This document shows, piece after piece, positions 29,141 through 37,481 of a stretch of DNA of 41,638 bases. Under the pieces are notes generated by a model that worked only from the letters and a program-made list of their open reading frames with translations, was not told the origin of the DNA and made no database searches. The stretch spans positions 1 to 41,638 of the IMG/VR virus record IMGVR_UViG_3300043777_000088. One strand, written 5' to 3'. This DNA is from a virus. Within the stretch, counting starts at the first letter, position 1; each line of letters begins with the position of its first letter. The position numbers and the translations under genes are program-made.

Positions 29141-31390
29141 ATGGCATCGGATGCCGCGCTCCTCGAGGAGATTCGCGACCGCCATGTCATCGCCGCGCGC
29201 GAGTGGGCCGCGATTCTCGACGAGGCGCGCACCGATCGCCTCTGCGTCGCTGGCGATCCCTGGCAAGCCCTCGACCCGCATGGCAAGAAGCAGCGCACCA
29301 GCGCGAAACGGCCGTGTCTCGCCTCCGACGAACTCAACCAATACATCAACCAGGCGGTGAACGGCGTGCGGGCGAACCCGCGCGCCATTCACTTCGCGCC
29401 GACCGGCAACGGCGCGAACGATAAAGGCGCCGAGTTCTACGAGAACCACACGCGCGAAATCGAGTATCGCTCGCACGCGCAGATGGCCTATTGCACGGCG
29501 TTCGCCGATGCCGTGACGAGCTCGATTGGCTGGCTCGTGGTGCGCGCCAAGCGGGAGCACCCGCGCACGTTCAATCAGAACCTCTGGATTGAGCCGGTGG
29601 TCAATCCCGATCAAGTGCTCCCGGGGCCGAATGGCGTGTGGCCCGATGGGCGCGACCTGAAGTATCTGTTCTACCTGAATCCGTTCACGCTGGCGGAATT
29701 CAATCGCCAGTTTCCCAAGGCGACGCGGAAGAGTTTCGGCGCGGAGGCGCGCGGCCTGGCCCCCGGCTGGATTGCCCGTGATACCGGCCTGGGGCGCGAT
29801 CTCATCTATGTCGCCGAATACTGGACCTTGCGCGCCGACACGCGGAAACTCATTGCCTTTCGGCCGACCGGGATGCGCGATGACGCGGCGCTCATGGCGC
29901 TCGAGGATGAATTGCCGGACGGGAAGCTGCCGGAGGGGATGGAGAACATCCGCGAAGAGGACGTGGACGATGAGCGCGTGGAGGCCTGCCTCACGAACGG
30001 CTTTGAGATTCTCGATGAGATTCCGTGGCAGGGCCGGCATCTGCCGTTCGTGTCGTGCCGCGGCAAGGCGCTCTATGTCGATGACGGCGGCGCGGGGTCG
30101 AGCCTGCGCCTCTTGAGCCTCACGCGGCTCGCGCGCGACCCCTACATGCTCTACTGCTACATGGTCTCGAGCGTGGCGGAAGCGATTGGCGGCGTCACGC
30201 GCTCGAGCTATATCGCCTATGAGGGCCAGATCGTGCATCCGGACCTGTGGGCGAAGGCGGCGCACGAGCCGGTGCCGGTGCTGACCGTGCGCGAACGCAC
30301 GGAGATCACGCCCCCGACGGTCACGCTGCCGCTGCCGCAAAAGCAATCCTGGGATCCGCCGCTTGAAAACGTCGAAGCCGCGAAAGAAGGCGCGCGGCGG
30401 GCGATCCAAGCCGCGATGGGCATCTTGCCGCAGGCGACACCGATGCAGGAGCAACAAGACCAGCGCTCCGGCGTCGCGCATCAGCAGATTGAGTCGGGCT
30501 CGCAGCGTGGCGCGTTTCACTTCGTCGATAACTACGACCTGATGATCGAGCGCGTCGGCATCATCCTCGAAGAGCAAATCGAGCTGCGGCTCGATACGAA
30601 GCGCAAAGTGCCAGTGCGCGAAGCGGTGCAGGGGAAAGGCTCCGACGTCACCATCAACGATCCGAGCGACCCGGACGGCATCTTCACGAAGGGCGATTAC
30701 CGCGTGACCGTGAGCACGGGGCCCGCGACCGAAAGCCAGCGGGTCGAGGCCGCCGAGTTCGTGGATGGCATGGTGGGCGCGCTGTCGATGATTGCCCAGA
30801 TCGCCGGCGCGCCCGATGCCAAGAAGCTGCTGGCGAAATCGATCAAGCTGAAGAACCTCGGGCCGATTGGCGAGGAGATTGTCGACTTGCTGGATCCGCC
30901 GCCGCCGCCCGGGCCGAACGGGAAGCCGCTGCCGCCGGAAATGCAAGCGCTGATGGGCAAGCTGCAGCAGGCGCAACAGCAGATTCAGCAGTTGACGCAG
31001 CAGCAGCAGACCGAGAGCCTGAAATATCAGAGCGCCGAGAAGATCAAGACGATGGATTTGACCTTCCAGCGCGAAAAGCTCGAGCGCGACTCCGAGACGA
31101 AACTCGCGGTGGCCGAGCTGTCGGCGAAAGTCGACCGGATTGCGCTGTTCCTCGAAGAGCGCGACCGGATGGGCCTGCGGGTCCAGGGCGTGCAAGACAA
31201 GATTCACGAGGCGCGGGAAGCGGTCAAGGACCGGCTGCACGAGGTCGTGCTCGCGTCGGGCGCGCATCACAGCGACATGATCCAGCAGACGCAGGCGCAC
31301 CAGCACGGCCTCGAAGCGGGCGCGGTGGCGCATCAGCAAGCGCTCGAGGCCCAACCGCCGGACGCGGGCGTGAACGGGAATGGCACGTAA
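29141..31390 (+). CDS. Portal protein, P22 gp1-like
   Basis: 749 residues, near P22 portal (725). Helical N-terminus, LNQYINQAVNGVRANPRAIH, a central wing (LIYVAEYWTLRADTRKLIAF), SYIAYEGQIVHPDLWAKAAH, then QDQRSGVAHQQIESGSQRGA FHF, and a stem followed by a C-terminal Gln/Glu-rich coiled coil (about residues 600-720: QQAQQQIQQLTQQQQTESLK), equivalent to the P22 barrel. Dodecameric gateway at one capsid vertex, binding TerL during packaging and gp4 afterwards. Start set by the stop of the small gene before; good order TerL-portal-scaffold-coat. Confidence 0.92.
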   Translation: MASDAALLEEIRDRHVIAAREWAAILDEARTDRLCVAGDPWQALDPHGKKQRTSAKRPCLASDELNQYINQAVNGVRANPRAIHFAPTGNGANDKGAEFYENHTREIEYRSHAQMAYCTAFADAVTSSIGWLVVRAKREHPRTFNQNLWIEPVVNPDQVLPGPNGVWPDGRDLKYLFYLNPFTLAEFNRQFPKATRKSFGAEARGLAPGWIARDTGLGRDLIYVAEYWTLRADTRKLIAFRPTGMRDDAALMALEDELPDGKLPEGMENIREEDVDDERVEACLTNGFEILDEIPWQGRHLPFVSCRGKALYVDDGGAGSSLRLLSLTRLARDPYMLYCYMVSSVAEAIGGVTRSSYIAYEGQIVHPDLWAKAAHEPVPVLTVRERTEITPPTVTLPLPQKQSWDPPLENVEAAKEGARRAIQAAMGILPQATPMQEQQDQRSGVAHQQIESGSQRGAFHFVDNYDLMIERVGIILEEQIELRLDTKRKVPVREAVQGKGSDVTINDPSDPDGIFTKGDYRVTVSTGPATESQRVEAAEFVDGMVGALSMIAQIAGAPDAKKLLAKSIKLKNLGPIGEEIVDLLDPPPPPGPNGKPLPPEMQALMGKLQQAQQQIQQLTQQQQTESLKYQSAEKIKTMDLTFQREKLERDSETKLAVAELSAKVDRIALFLEERDRMGLRVQGVQDKIHEAREAVKDRLHEVVLASGAHHSDMIQQTQAHQHGLEAGAVAHQQALEAQPPDAGVNGNGT

Positions 31391-31511
31391 GCTGCCCCCG
31401 GTCGTCTGTCCGCACTGCGGCGGCCCGCTGCATCAGCTGGGGTCGTCGAACCTCTGGGGGTGCGCGAATGGGCATGAAATCAAGATTTCCGTCGTGGCGC
31501 CGACAAAATGA
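31380..31511 (+). CDS. Small zinc-ribbon protein
   Basis: 43 residues overlapping the portal end by 11 bases. VVCPHCGGPLHQLG ... LWGCANGHEIKI shows C-x2-C and C-x3-H, a one-ribbon protein. Too small for an enzyme. The following 31512-31719 (208 bases) contains no gene I can support; a possible GTG reading frame at 31541-31723 has a protein-unlike sequence. Confidence 0.6.
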   Translation: MARKLPPVVCPHCGGPLHQLGSSNLWGCANGHEIKISVVAPTK

Positions 31512-31719
31512 AGTAAGGTAAACGCCAACGCTTTGCGCGTGTGCTAGGGTCGCTCCCGAAACCTGCCGTTGTCCAGCAGTGCACTCGCCGACAAGGACCG
31601 CACGACGGACGGCGTGATGCTCACCTCGCAGTGGATGGCGGGGGTCGAGCCACGCCGTTTGTCGTTGTGGTGCTCACTGAGGGACACGTCGCGCGAGGGA
31701 CAGCGTGCGCGGAGCTGGC

Positions 31720-31908
31720 ATGACGACGCAGCCGCAGGCGCACCCGCATCCGCATCCGCATCCGCAGACGCCGCCCTCGTCGGCGCCGGCGCCGTCCGTC
31801 GATCCCGCCGGCAAAGTGCCGCCGGCCCCTGCGCCTCCCCCTGACCCGGCCCCCACGCCGGCGACGGAATCGCCCATTCAGAAGACGCACCACCCGCACG
31901 GCCAATGA
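31720..31908 (+). CDS. His/Pro-repeat protein
   Basis: 62 residues of low complexity: QAHPHPHPHPQTPP, then Pro/Ala-rich linker, ending KTHHPHGQ. GGAG lies 5 bases before the ATG, and the stop overlaps the scaffold start. His repeats can bind metal ions. No folded domain visible; possibly a scaffold or portal accessory peptide. Confidence 0.6.
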   Translation: MTTQPQAHPHPHPHPQTPPSSAPAPSVDPAGKVPPAPAPPPDPAPTPATESPIQKTHHPHGQ

Positions 31909-33044
31909 GCGAGCCTGCTGCGGCCGTCGCGACGCCCCCGGCCCCTGCGCCGGCTGCGGTGAGTCCCGAGACGATTCCCGCCAGCACGGCGGCCATCCTC
32001 TCGCACGACACGGCCAGTTACCGGGAAGCGCGCCGCTTTGAGAAGCTGGGCAAGCCGCTCGCCGCGGTGCCTGCGCCGGTCGAGAAAGCGGAGAAAACGC
32101 CTACCGAGACACCGCCCGCCGCCGACAGCGCCACGCCCGCTGCCCGTCAGGTCTCCCGTCGCCAGCAAGCCCTCAACGACGCCGCCCAGAAAGCCGCGGA
32201 CAGCGCGACCGCCGCGCTCCGCGAAGAGAACGCCCGCCTCAAAGCGCAGCTCGAATCGCGTCCGGCCCCGCCGGCACCCGCGCCAGCCCCCGAGACGCCC
32301 ACGCCCGCGGCACCCGCGCCGCCCGATTGGAAAGCCGACGCCAAACGCTATGCGGCGATGCCCGACTACCCGAAGATCGCCGACTTCGACACGCTCGAAG
32401 AGCACGCGGCCGCCGTGCAGCTCTTCATGGGCGAGCAGCGGGCGACAGAGCAGCGCCAGCGTGGCGCGCTCGACGCCACGCGCGCCGCCCGCGGCCAGCA
32501 ACTGAAAGGCTTTGTCGACCAGCTGACGGCGGCCAAAGCGGCTGACCCGACGTTTCTCGACAGCCTCGACCCCGTCGTCAAAACGCAGTTGAAACCCTTC
32601 GATGCCTTGAAGCGGCACGCGGACGGCACCTACGCCGAACCCGCGGGGCCGATCAACGTCATCGGCGAACTCGTCTACCTCTCGCCGCAAGCGCCGAAGA
32701 TGCTCCAGTATTTCTCGACGCACATGGATGACCTGACGCGCCTGTGTACGTTGCCGGCGCATCTGGCGACCCTGCCGGACACGCCCGTGCGCACCAACGC
32801 GCATATCACGTGGATGACGCAGGAATACGGGAAGCTCGAAGCGAAAGTCGAAGGGGCGACCGCGGCACCCGCGCCGCCGCCCGCCGTGCCGAAAACCCTG
32901 ACTTCTGCCCCCGCGCCGCCCAAGACGCTCGGATCGCGTCCGACGGAAGCCGCGGACCCGAAAGCGGCAGCCATTCGCAACCACGATACCAGCGCCTACC
33001 GCGCGATCCGCTTGGCGGAAAAACGCGCGCAGATGGGCCGTTAG
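31905..33044 (+). CDS. Scaffolding protein (P22 gp8-like position)
   Basis: 379 residues between portal and coat, where P22 encodes its scaffold. Ala/Pro/Glu-rich disordered N-terminal third, coiled coil near residues 80-120 (NDAAQKAADSATAALREENA), helical middle, Pro linker and basic C-terminal helix-turn (AYRAIRLAEKRAQMGR), as P22 scaffold binds coat with a basic C-terminal helix-turn-helix. An echo of the C-terminal motif occurs at residues 34-51 (HDTASYREARRFEKLGKP). Confidence 0.78.
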   Translation: MSEPAAAVATPPAPAPAAVSPETIPASTAAILSHDTASYREARRFEKLGKPLAAVPAPVEKAEKTPTETPPAADSATPAARQVSRRQQALNDAAQKAADSATAALREENARLKAQLESRPAPPAPAPAPETPTPAAPAPPDWKADAKRYAAMPDYPKIADFDTLEEHAAAVQLFMGEQRATEQRQRGALDATRAARGQQLKGFVDQLTAAKAADPTFLDSLDPVVKTQLKPFDALKRHADGTYAEPAGPINVIGELVYLSPQAPKMLQYFSTHMDDLTRLCTLPAHLATLPDTPVRTNAHITWMTQEYGKLEAKVEGATAAPAPPPAVPKTLTSAPAPPKTLGSRPTEAADPKAAAIRNHDTSAYRAIRLAEKRAQMGR

Positions 33045-33054
33045 CAGGTTCCCT

Positions 33055-34413
33055 ATGTTCCACTTCAAACAGCGACCGACCTGGCGCCTGGGGATTTCTG
33101 CCCTGGCCGCCGTGCTGTCGGCGCTGGTCGTGCGGCACTTTGCGGCGGCCGAGACCGCGGTGTTCTGCGCCGTCAACAGCTTCGAAATCGTCGATTGGAT
33201 GATGCAGGAATCGCTCGACCTGCTCATCAACAAGCTCGCCGTCGCGGCGATCATGAACACCGAAGTCCAGAAGGAATTCGAGCATGACTTCGCCCCCGGC
33301 GAAACCGTGCGCGTCAAATTCCCGCAGGAATACCTGATTCGGGATGGGTTGGCCTACACCGAGCAGGGCATCAACCGCCGCAACACGACCGTCAGCTGTA
33401 ACCAGATTTTCGGCGTGGATTTCGGCTGGGACTCCTTCGAAAAAGCCGTGAAGATGGAACGCGGCGAAGCGCTCCTCCGACGGGAATATCTGGAGCCGGC
33501 GGTCGCGCAGATGGCGCAGGAAATCGAGAGCCGCGCCTGCAATTTCATGCGGCTCAATACCAGCAACGTGGTCGGCATTCTCGGCACGAATCCGGCGACG
33601 TTCGATGTCGCCTCCGCGGCCGCGCGCGAGCGGCTCATCGAGCTCGGCATGCCCGCGGGCAAAGACCGCGCGATGTTTGTGCCGCCGGCCGTCATGCGGG
33701 CCTTGAAGGCGTCGGCGATTTCCTACTTCAACCCGGTCACGGACATCAGCAAGCAGTTCCGCGAGGGCATTGTCGGATCGGGCGATGGGTTCGATTGGTA
33801 TGAGTCGGTCTCGCTCTACCAGCACACCGCGGGCACCTGGGCAGCGGCCGTGACGGTCGCCACGAGCTCGAATCAAGGCGACACCACGCTGGCGGTGACC
33901 TGCACGACCGGCGACACGTTCAACCAAGGCGACAAATTCTCGATTGCGGCCGTGAATCCGACCAACCCGCGCACGCGGCGAAAGGTCGGGCCGAACAATC
34001 GGCAATTCGTCGTCTTGCAGGCGACCGTGGGCGCGGCGGGGGCGGCGACGCTCTCGATTTCGCCCGCGCTCTATGGGCCGGGGTCGCAGTATCAGAACGT
34101 GGACGCGCTCCCGCTTGCAGGCGCGGCGCTCACGCTCTTCCCGGGCACCACGTCGCCAAACGGGCTCATCGGCACGGTCGGACTCGCCGCGCATACCGAT
34201 GCGTTTGCCTTGGTCGGGGTCGAGTTCGAGAATCCCAAGAAGGGGTCGGTCGAAATCTCCGAGCAGCTCAAGGATGACGAAACGGGCATCCCGCTCGCGT
34301 TCGTGCGGGCCTTTGACCCGATCGGGCGCCGGTGGATCAATCGGTGGGACACCTGCATCGGCTTCGGGTCGCTCTGGAGCGACAACCTGGCCGTTGCGGT
34401 GCTGAGTTCCTAA
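33055..34413 (+). CDS. Major coat protein, P22-like, with unusual hydrophobic N-terminal extension
   Basis: 452 residues. From NSFEIVDWMMQESLDLLINK on, the sequence follows P22-type coats: PGETVRVKFPQEYLIRDGL, FGVDFGWDSFEKAVKMERGE, YLEPAVAQMAQEIESRAC, KDRAMFVPPAVMRALKASA, REGIVGSGDGFDWYESVSL; residues 260-345 form an inserted beta domain. Related coats usually start right at that motif; here about 40 residues precede it, with a signal-like stretch (RLGISALAAVLSALVVRHFA). The true start may be the GTG in front of FCAVNSF or ATG 33198; no ribosome-binding site decides it. Confidence 0.85.
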   Translation: MFHFKQRPTWRLGISALAAVLSALVVRHFAAAETAVFCAVNSFEIVDWMMQESLDLLINKLAVAAIMNTEVQKEFEHDFAPGETVRVKFPQEYLIRDGLAYTEQGINRRNTTVSCNQIFGVDFGWDSFEKAVKMERGEALLRREYLEPAVAQMAQEIESRACNFMRLNTSNVVGILGTNPATFDVASAAARERLIELGMPAGKDRAMFVPPAVMRALKASAISYFNPVTDISKQFREGIVGSGDGFDWYESVSLYQHTAGTWAAAVTVATSSNQGDTTLAVTCTTGDTFNQGDKFSIAAVNPTNPRTRRKVGPNNRQFVVLQATVGAAGAATLSISPALYGPGSQYQNVDALPLAGAALTLFPGTTSPNGLIGTVGLAAHTDAFALVGVEFENPKKGSVEISEQLKDDETGIPLAFVRAFDPIGRRWINRWDTCIGFGSLWSDNLAVAVLSS

Positions 34414-34415
34414 CC

Positions 34416-35168
34416 ATGCGACGCACCCTTCGCCTCATGCTCCTGAGCCTCCTGGCGATGACGGTCAGCGCCAGGGCGCAAACGACGCTGTCGTCCACGA
34501 CGCTGGCGGCCGCCCTGGGCGACACGTCGAGCACGAATATCACGCTGACGGCGACGACCGGCTTCACGGCCACCACCACCGCGCAGCAGACGTATGTGCT
34601 CATCGATCGCGAGATTCTGACCCTGCGCACGGTGAATACCACGACGAAAGTGGCCGCCGTCAGTCGAGGGCAGCAAGCGAGTCGGGCGGCGTCGCATATC
34701 TCCGGCGCGACGGTGTGGTTTGCCCCGCAGGGCGCCTTCTTCACCTACATCCCGTCTGGGCAATGCACGCGCACGACGCTGGCCTATGTGCCGACGATCG
34801 TGGGTGGCCTGATTGGCCTCGCGGGCTCCGATGTCGGGGGCCTCTGGGATTGTCTCGGCGTCGGCACGTCGGGGCAGTGGACGCAAACGGCGCCGTCCGT
34901 GGGCGTGCAAACGATCGGCAGCGTCGTCGCGTCGGCGACCTCGATTACGCCGACCGGCACCTATTTCCAGGTCAGCGGCACGACGGCGGTCAACACGATT
35001 GTCGTGCCGGCTGGGTGGTTGTCGGGCAATTGCTTGGCGCTCGAACCGACGGGGGTGTTCACGACGGGCACGAGCGGCAACATCAATGTCGCGTCGACGG
35101 CCGTCGTCGGAAAAATCCTCTATGAATGCTGGAATGGCGTGTCCGGCAAATGGAATGGGTCGTACTGA
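34416..35168 (+). CDS. Exported or virion beta protein with signal peptide
   Basis: 250 residues. MRRTLRLMLLSLLAMTVSARA is a textbook signal peptide with cleavage before QTT. Residues 22-110 carry the phage surface-domain pattern TYVLIDREILTLRTV ... VSRGQQASRAASHISGATVW also found in the next gene; the rest is Thr/Gly-rich beta sequence. A head-decoration or fibre protein would not normally be exported, so the leader is odd. Confidence 0.65.
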   Translation: MRRTLRLMLLSLLAMTVSARAQTTLSSTTLAAALGDTSSTNITLTATTGFTATTTAQQTYVLIDREILTLRTVNTTTKVAAVSRGQQASRAASHISGATVWFAPQGAFFTYIPSGQCTRTTLAYVPTIVGGLIGLAGSDVGGLWDCLGVGTSGQWTQTAPSVGVQTIGSVVASATSITPTGTYFQVSGTTAVNTIVVPAGWLSGNCLALEPTGVFTTGTSGNINVASTAVVGKILYECWNGVSGKWNGSY

Positions 35169-35638
35169 TGCCGTCCATCATCCCGAACAAAACGAGCCTG
35201 ACGAGCGGGGTCGCCACGAGTGATACGTTCATTTACCTCGCCAGCGTGGCCAACATCAACATCGGCGATCTCCTCCTGATTGACCAGGAAGTGCTGCCGA
35301 CGCGCGCCTACCCCAAGGTCTCGATCCTCACGGGGAATCTGCCGGGCGTGTTCGTGACGCGCACCGGGCGTGCGGCGACGCACGGCGTCGGGGCGACCGT
35401 CTATACGGGGCCGTCCTCGTTCTTTCAGACCGTGGATCCGGTCGGCGTACCGCCGCCGGGCTCGCAGCCGTATTGGATCAACGTCAAAACCGGCGTCATT
35501 TGGGTCGCGCAGGGCGACGAGGCGGGGCCGGGTGCGTTGAATCGCTGGTGGCAACCGCAATCGAACATTTGGGCGCCGACATCGGCCGTGAGCCGCGACG
35601 ATCTCAGCCAGCGCGCGCCAATCATCACGCCGGTGTAA
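35168..35638 (+). CDS. Virion protein, paralogue of the preceding N-terminal domain
   Basis: 156 residues from the ATG overlapping the previous TGA. NKTSLTSGVATSDTFIYLAS, GDLLLIDQEVLPTR and VFVTRTGRAATHGVGATVYT repeat the plan TSL-S ... LLID-E ... V-RG-AATH--GATV of the preceding protein, without its signal peptide. The pattern is frequent in tail-fibre and decoration proteins. Confidence 0.65.
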   Translation: MPSIIPNKTSLTSGVATSDTFIYLASVANINIGDLLLIDQEVLPTRAYPKVSILTGNLPGVFVTRTGRAATHGVGATVYTGPSSFFQTVDPVGVPPPGSQPYWINVKTGVIWVAQGDEAGPGALNRWWQPQSNIWAPTSAVSRDDLSQRAPIITPV

Positions 35639-35664
35639 CGCAGTTTTTGTGAGGAGTTGGATCC

Positions 35665-36390
35665 ATGTCTGTCAATCGCATCATTCCCTCGGCGCCGATT
35701 GCGGCCGATGGCACGCAGGCGGTGCTCCCCTCGCGCACCGGGATGTATGGGGAAGCCGCGACCTACGGCTTCGGCGCCGACAACGCCGCGTTCGCGGATG
35801 AAGGCTCCGGCTATGTGGTGATGAACGCCACGACCGGCACGGGCCTCACCGGCAATGCGGCGCCGATCGGGGCCACCTCGCTCTTGCCGTTCCTGCACGT
35901 GTTCAACAACGGCAGCTTGACGATCATTCCGCGGTTCGCGTGGGTGCGCGTGGCGACGGCGCCGAGCGCGGGCGCGACCACCACCGAATTCCTCTGCTGG
36001 TCCGACCAGGGCAGCGGCGCGAGCACCTGGACCAGCGGCGGCACGGCGATCACGCAGGTCAATACCAATGGCGGCGTCTCGGGGATCGGCGGCGGCATCT
36101 GGCATGCGGGCGCGCTCGTCATCACGGGCGTGTTGCCGCGCAAGCTCTGGCATGTGCAGGCGCGGTCGGTCATCAGCGTGGTACAGGACAGCTACTTCAT
36201 CACGTTCGGCGGCACGGTGCCGGGACTCCCGGCGGGCGTGGCGACGAGCGGCACGACCATCATGGCGGGGCATATCGCGATGCCGGCGATGGCGTGCCCC
36301 TCGAAAACGAACTGGTCGCTCTCGATCGATGGGCTCGCGCAGTCCGGCGCGGGTGCCTACGAGTTCTCGCTGTTCTACACCGAACGGTAG
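35665..36390 (+). CDS. Hypothetical virion protein
   Basis: 241 residues with a strong GAGGAG 8 bases before the ATG, suggesting high expression. Almost entirely beta/Gly/Thr sequence (GEAATYGFGADNAAFADEGS, SLLPFLHVFNNGSLTIIPRF, HIAMPAMACPSKTNWSLSID). Position after the coat and strong start suggest a decoration or abundant head protein. Confidence 0.65.
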   Translation: MSVNRIIPSAPIAADGTQAVLPSRTGMYGEAATYGFGADNAAFADEGSGYVVMNATTGTGLTGNAAPIGATSLLPFLHVFNNGSLTIIPRFAWVRVATAPSAGATTTEFLCWSDQGSGASTWTSGGTAITQVNTNGGVSGIGGGIWHAGALVITGVLPRKLWHVQARSVISVVQDSYFITFGGTVPGLPAGVATSGTTIMAGHIAMPAMACPSKTNWSLSIDGLAQSGAGAYEFSLFYTER

Positions 36391-36404
36391 GCGTTTTCAA
36401 AGAC

Positions 36405-36686
36405 GTGACGCAGGCCGAGTGGATCGCCGTGGTCCTCTCGGCCACGCCGCAGGAGTCGTTGATGGCGAGATTTCGGGAATCGCAGCCGGCGCCTGAGCAG
36501 AAAGCCGGCTATCACACGACCGAAGCGCCGCCGACTGCGCCCGCTGAGCCGGTGCCGTATCCGCATCAGCTCCCGCGGTTGCTGCACAAGCCGGGCGTGC
36601 CGCAGAAGCGCGTCGATACGCCGGAGCAATGTGAGGCGGCCTTCGCGGACGGCTGGACGCTGCTGCCGCCCAAGACCCCGGCATAA
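36405..36686 (+). CDS. Hypothetical protein
   Basis: 93 residues from GTG 36405 (weak ribosome-binding site). TQAEWIAVVLSATPQESLMA, a Pro-rich middle (PYPHQLPRLLHKPGVP) and a C-terminal DTPEQCEAAFADGWTLLPPK, which resembles a short conserved end in phage head-gene proteins. Function unknown. TAATG overlap with the next gene. Confidence 0.55.
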   Translation: MTQAEWIAVVLSATPQESLMARFRESQPAPEQKAGYHTTEAPPTAPAEPVPYPHQLPRLLHKPGVPQKRVDTPEQCEAAFADGWTLLPPKTPA

Positions 36687-36961
36687 TGGCCACCGAGATC
36701 GTGCCCTTCGTGGCGGTGCCGGTGGGCTGGATGCCCTGCGTGGCGTGTCGCGACTTCAAGGCGCAGCCCGGGCGCATGTGGCTCGGCTACTCGCGCGGCG
36801 GAGACGATTTGACCATCGAGTGTCCCGTCTGTCAGGGCACCGCGCAGGTCGAACGCTTCCGCCATTTCGATGTGCGCACCGGGCAGGAAATTGACTACGA
36901 AAACCCCGCGCACCACTTTGTCTATTTGGGGCGCCGCACACAGGCCACACAAGGAGTCTAG
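36686..36961 (+). CDS. Small zinc-ribbon protein
   Basis: 91 residues: WMPCVACRDFKAQPG ... LTIECPVCQGTAQVERF contains two C-x2-C knuckles with beta strands between, like a DnaJ-type or rubredoxin ribbon. The fifth small zinc-ribbon-like gene in this genome. Role unknown. Confidence 0.65.
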   Translation: MATEIVPFVAVPVGWMPCVACRDFKAQPGRMWLGYSRGGDDLTIECPVCQGTAQVERFRHFDVRTGQEIDYENPAHHFVYLGRRTQATQGV

Positions 36962-36963
36962 CG

Positions 36964-37467
36964 ATGGCGCGTGAATATTCGGTGAATGCGCAGTCGATTA
37001 CCGTCACCTCGGGCGCCACGGCGCAACTCGTCTTCTTGAATCCGTCGGCGGGCGGCGCGGGCGTGCCGGGCTTCGAAATCCTGCGCTGCTGGGTCAGTCA
37101 AAACGCGAACGCCACCTCGGCGCAGCAAGGCGTGCGGCTGGGCACGAAGGTCACCGCGTTTCCGACGCTCACCTCGAACACGCCGTCGAAGCTCAAGTTG
37201 GGGGATCCGACCGCGAACCTCGCCGGGAATACCACCGGGGCGGCGGGCACGTGTGGCATCAACAGTTCGGCGTCGGGGGCGGGTACCGAAATCGGCATCT
37301 ATCCGGACAACTTCAACGTGTTGAACGGCTGGTTGTGGGTCGCCACGCCGCCGGAAACCATCGTGTTCATGCCGGGGGGCACGTCCGGCTTCTTCCATCA
37401 ATTCGTCGGCGCCCCGGGCACCCTGACCGGCTGGGCGTTCGGCGTCATCTACCGCGAGATCGGCTAA
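36964..37467 (+). CDS. Hypothetical virion protein (decoration-like)
   Basis: 167 residues, AAGGAG 7 bases before the ATG. Beta-rich: NAQSITVTSGATAQLVFLNP, FEILRCWVSQNANATSAQQG, GTLTGWAFGVIYREIG. The layout (strand-rich, about 160 residues, ends in GV-YREI) suits a capsid-surface protein. Not recognised by name. Confidence 0.65.
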   Translation: MAREYSVNAQSITVTSGATAQLVFLNPSAGGAGVPGFEILRCWVSQNANATSAQQGVRLGTKVTAFPTLTSNTPSKLKLGDPTANLAGNTTGAAGTCGINSSASGAGTEIGIYPDNFNVLNGWLWVATPPETIVFMPGGTSGFFHQFVGAPGTLTGWAFGVIYREIG

Positions 37468-37481
37468 GGGGGTCGAGGGCG

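Noticed and set aside
28655-31354. Long leftward open frame (about 900 codons) opposite the portal gene
   Set aside because: Antisense shadow of the portal gene: extremely Arg/His/Leu-rich, with no family motif. The same applies to the leftward frame at 38719-41412.
31541-31723. 60-residue GTG frame ending in an ATGA overlap
   Set aside because: Sequence (TRRQGPHDGRRDAHLAVDGG) looks like out-of-frame G+C-rich DNA; no ribosome-binding site.
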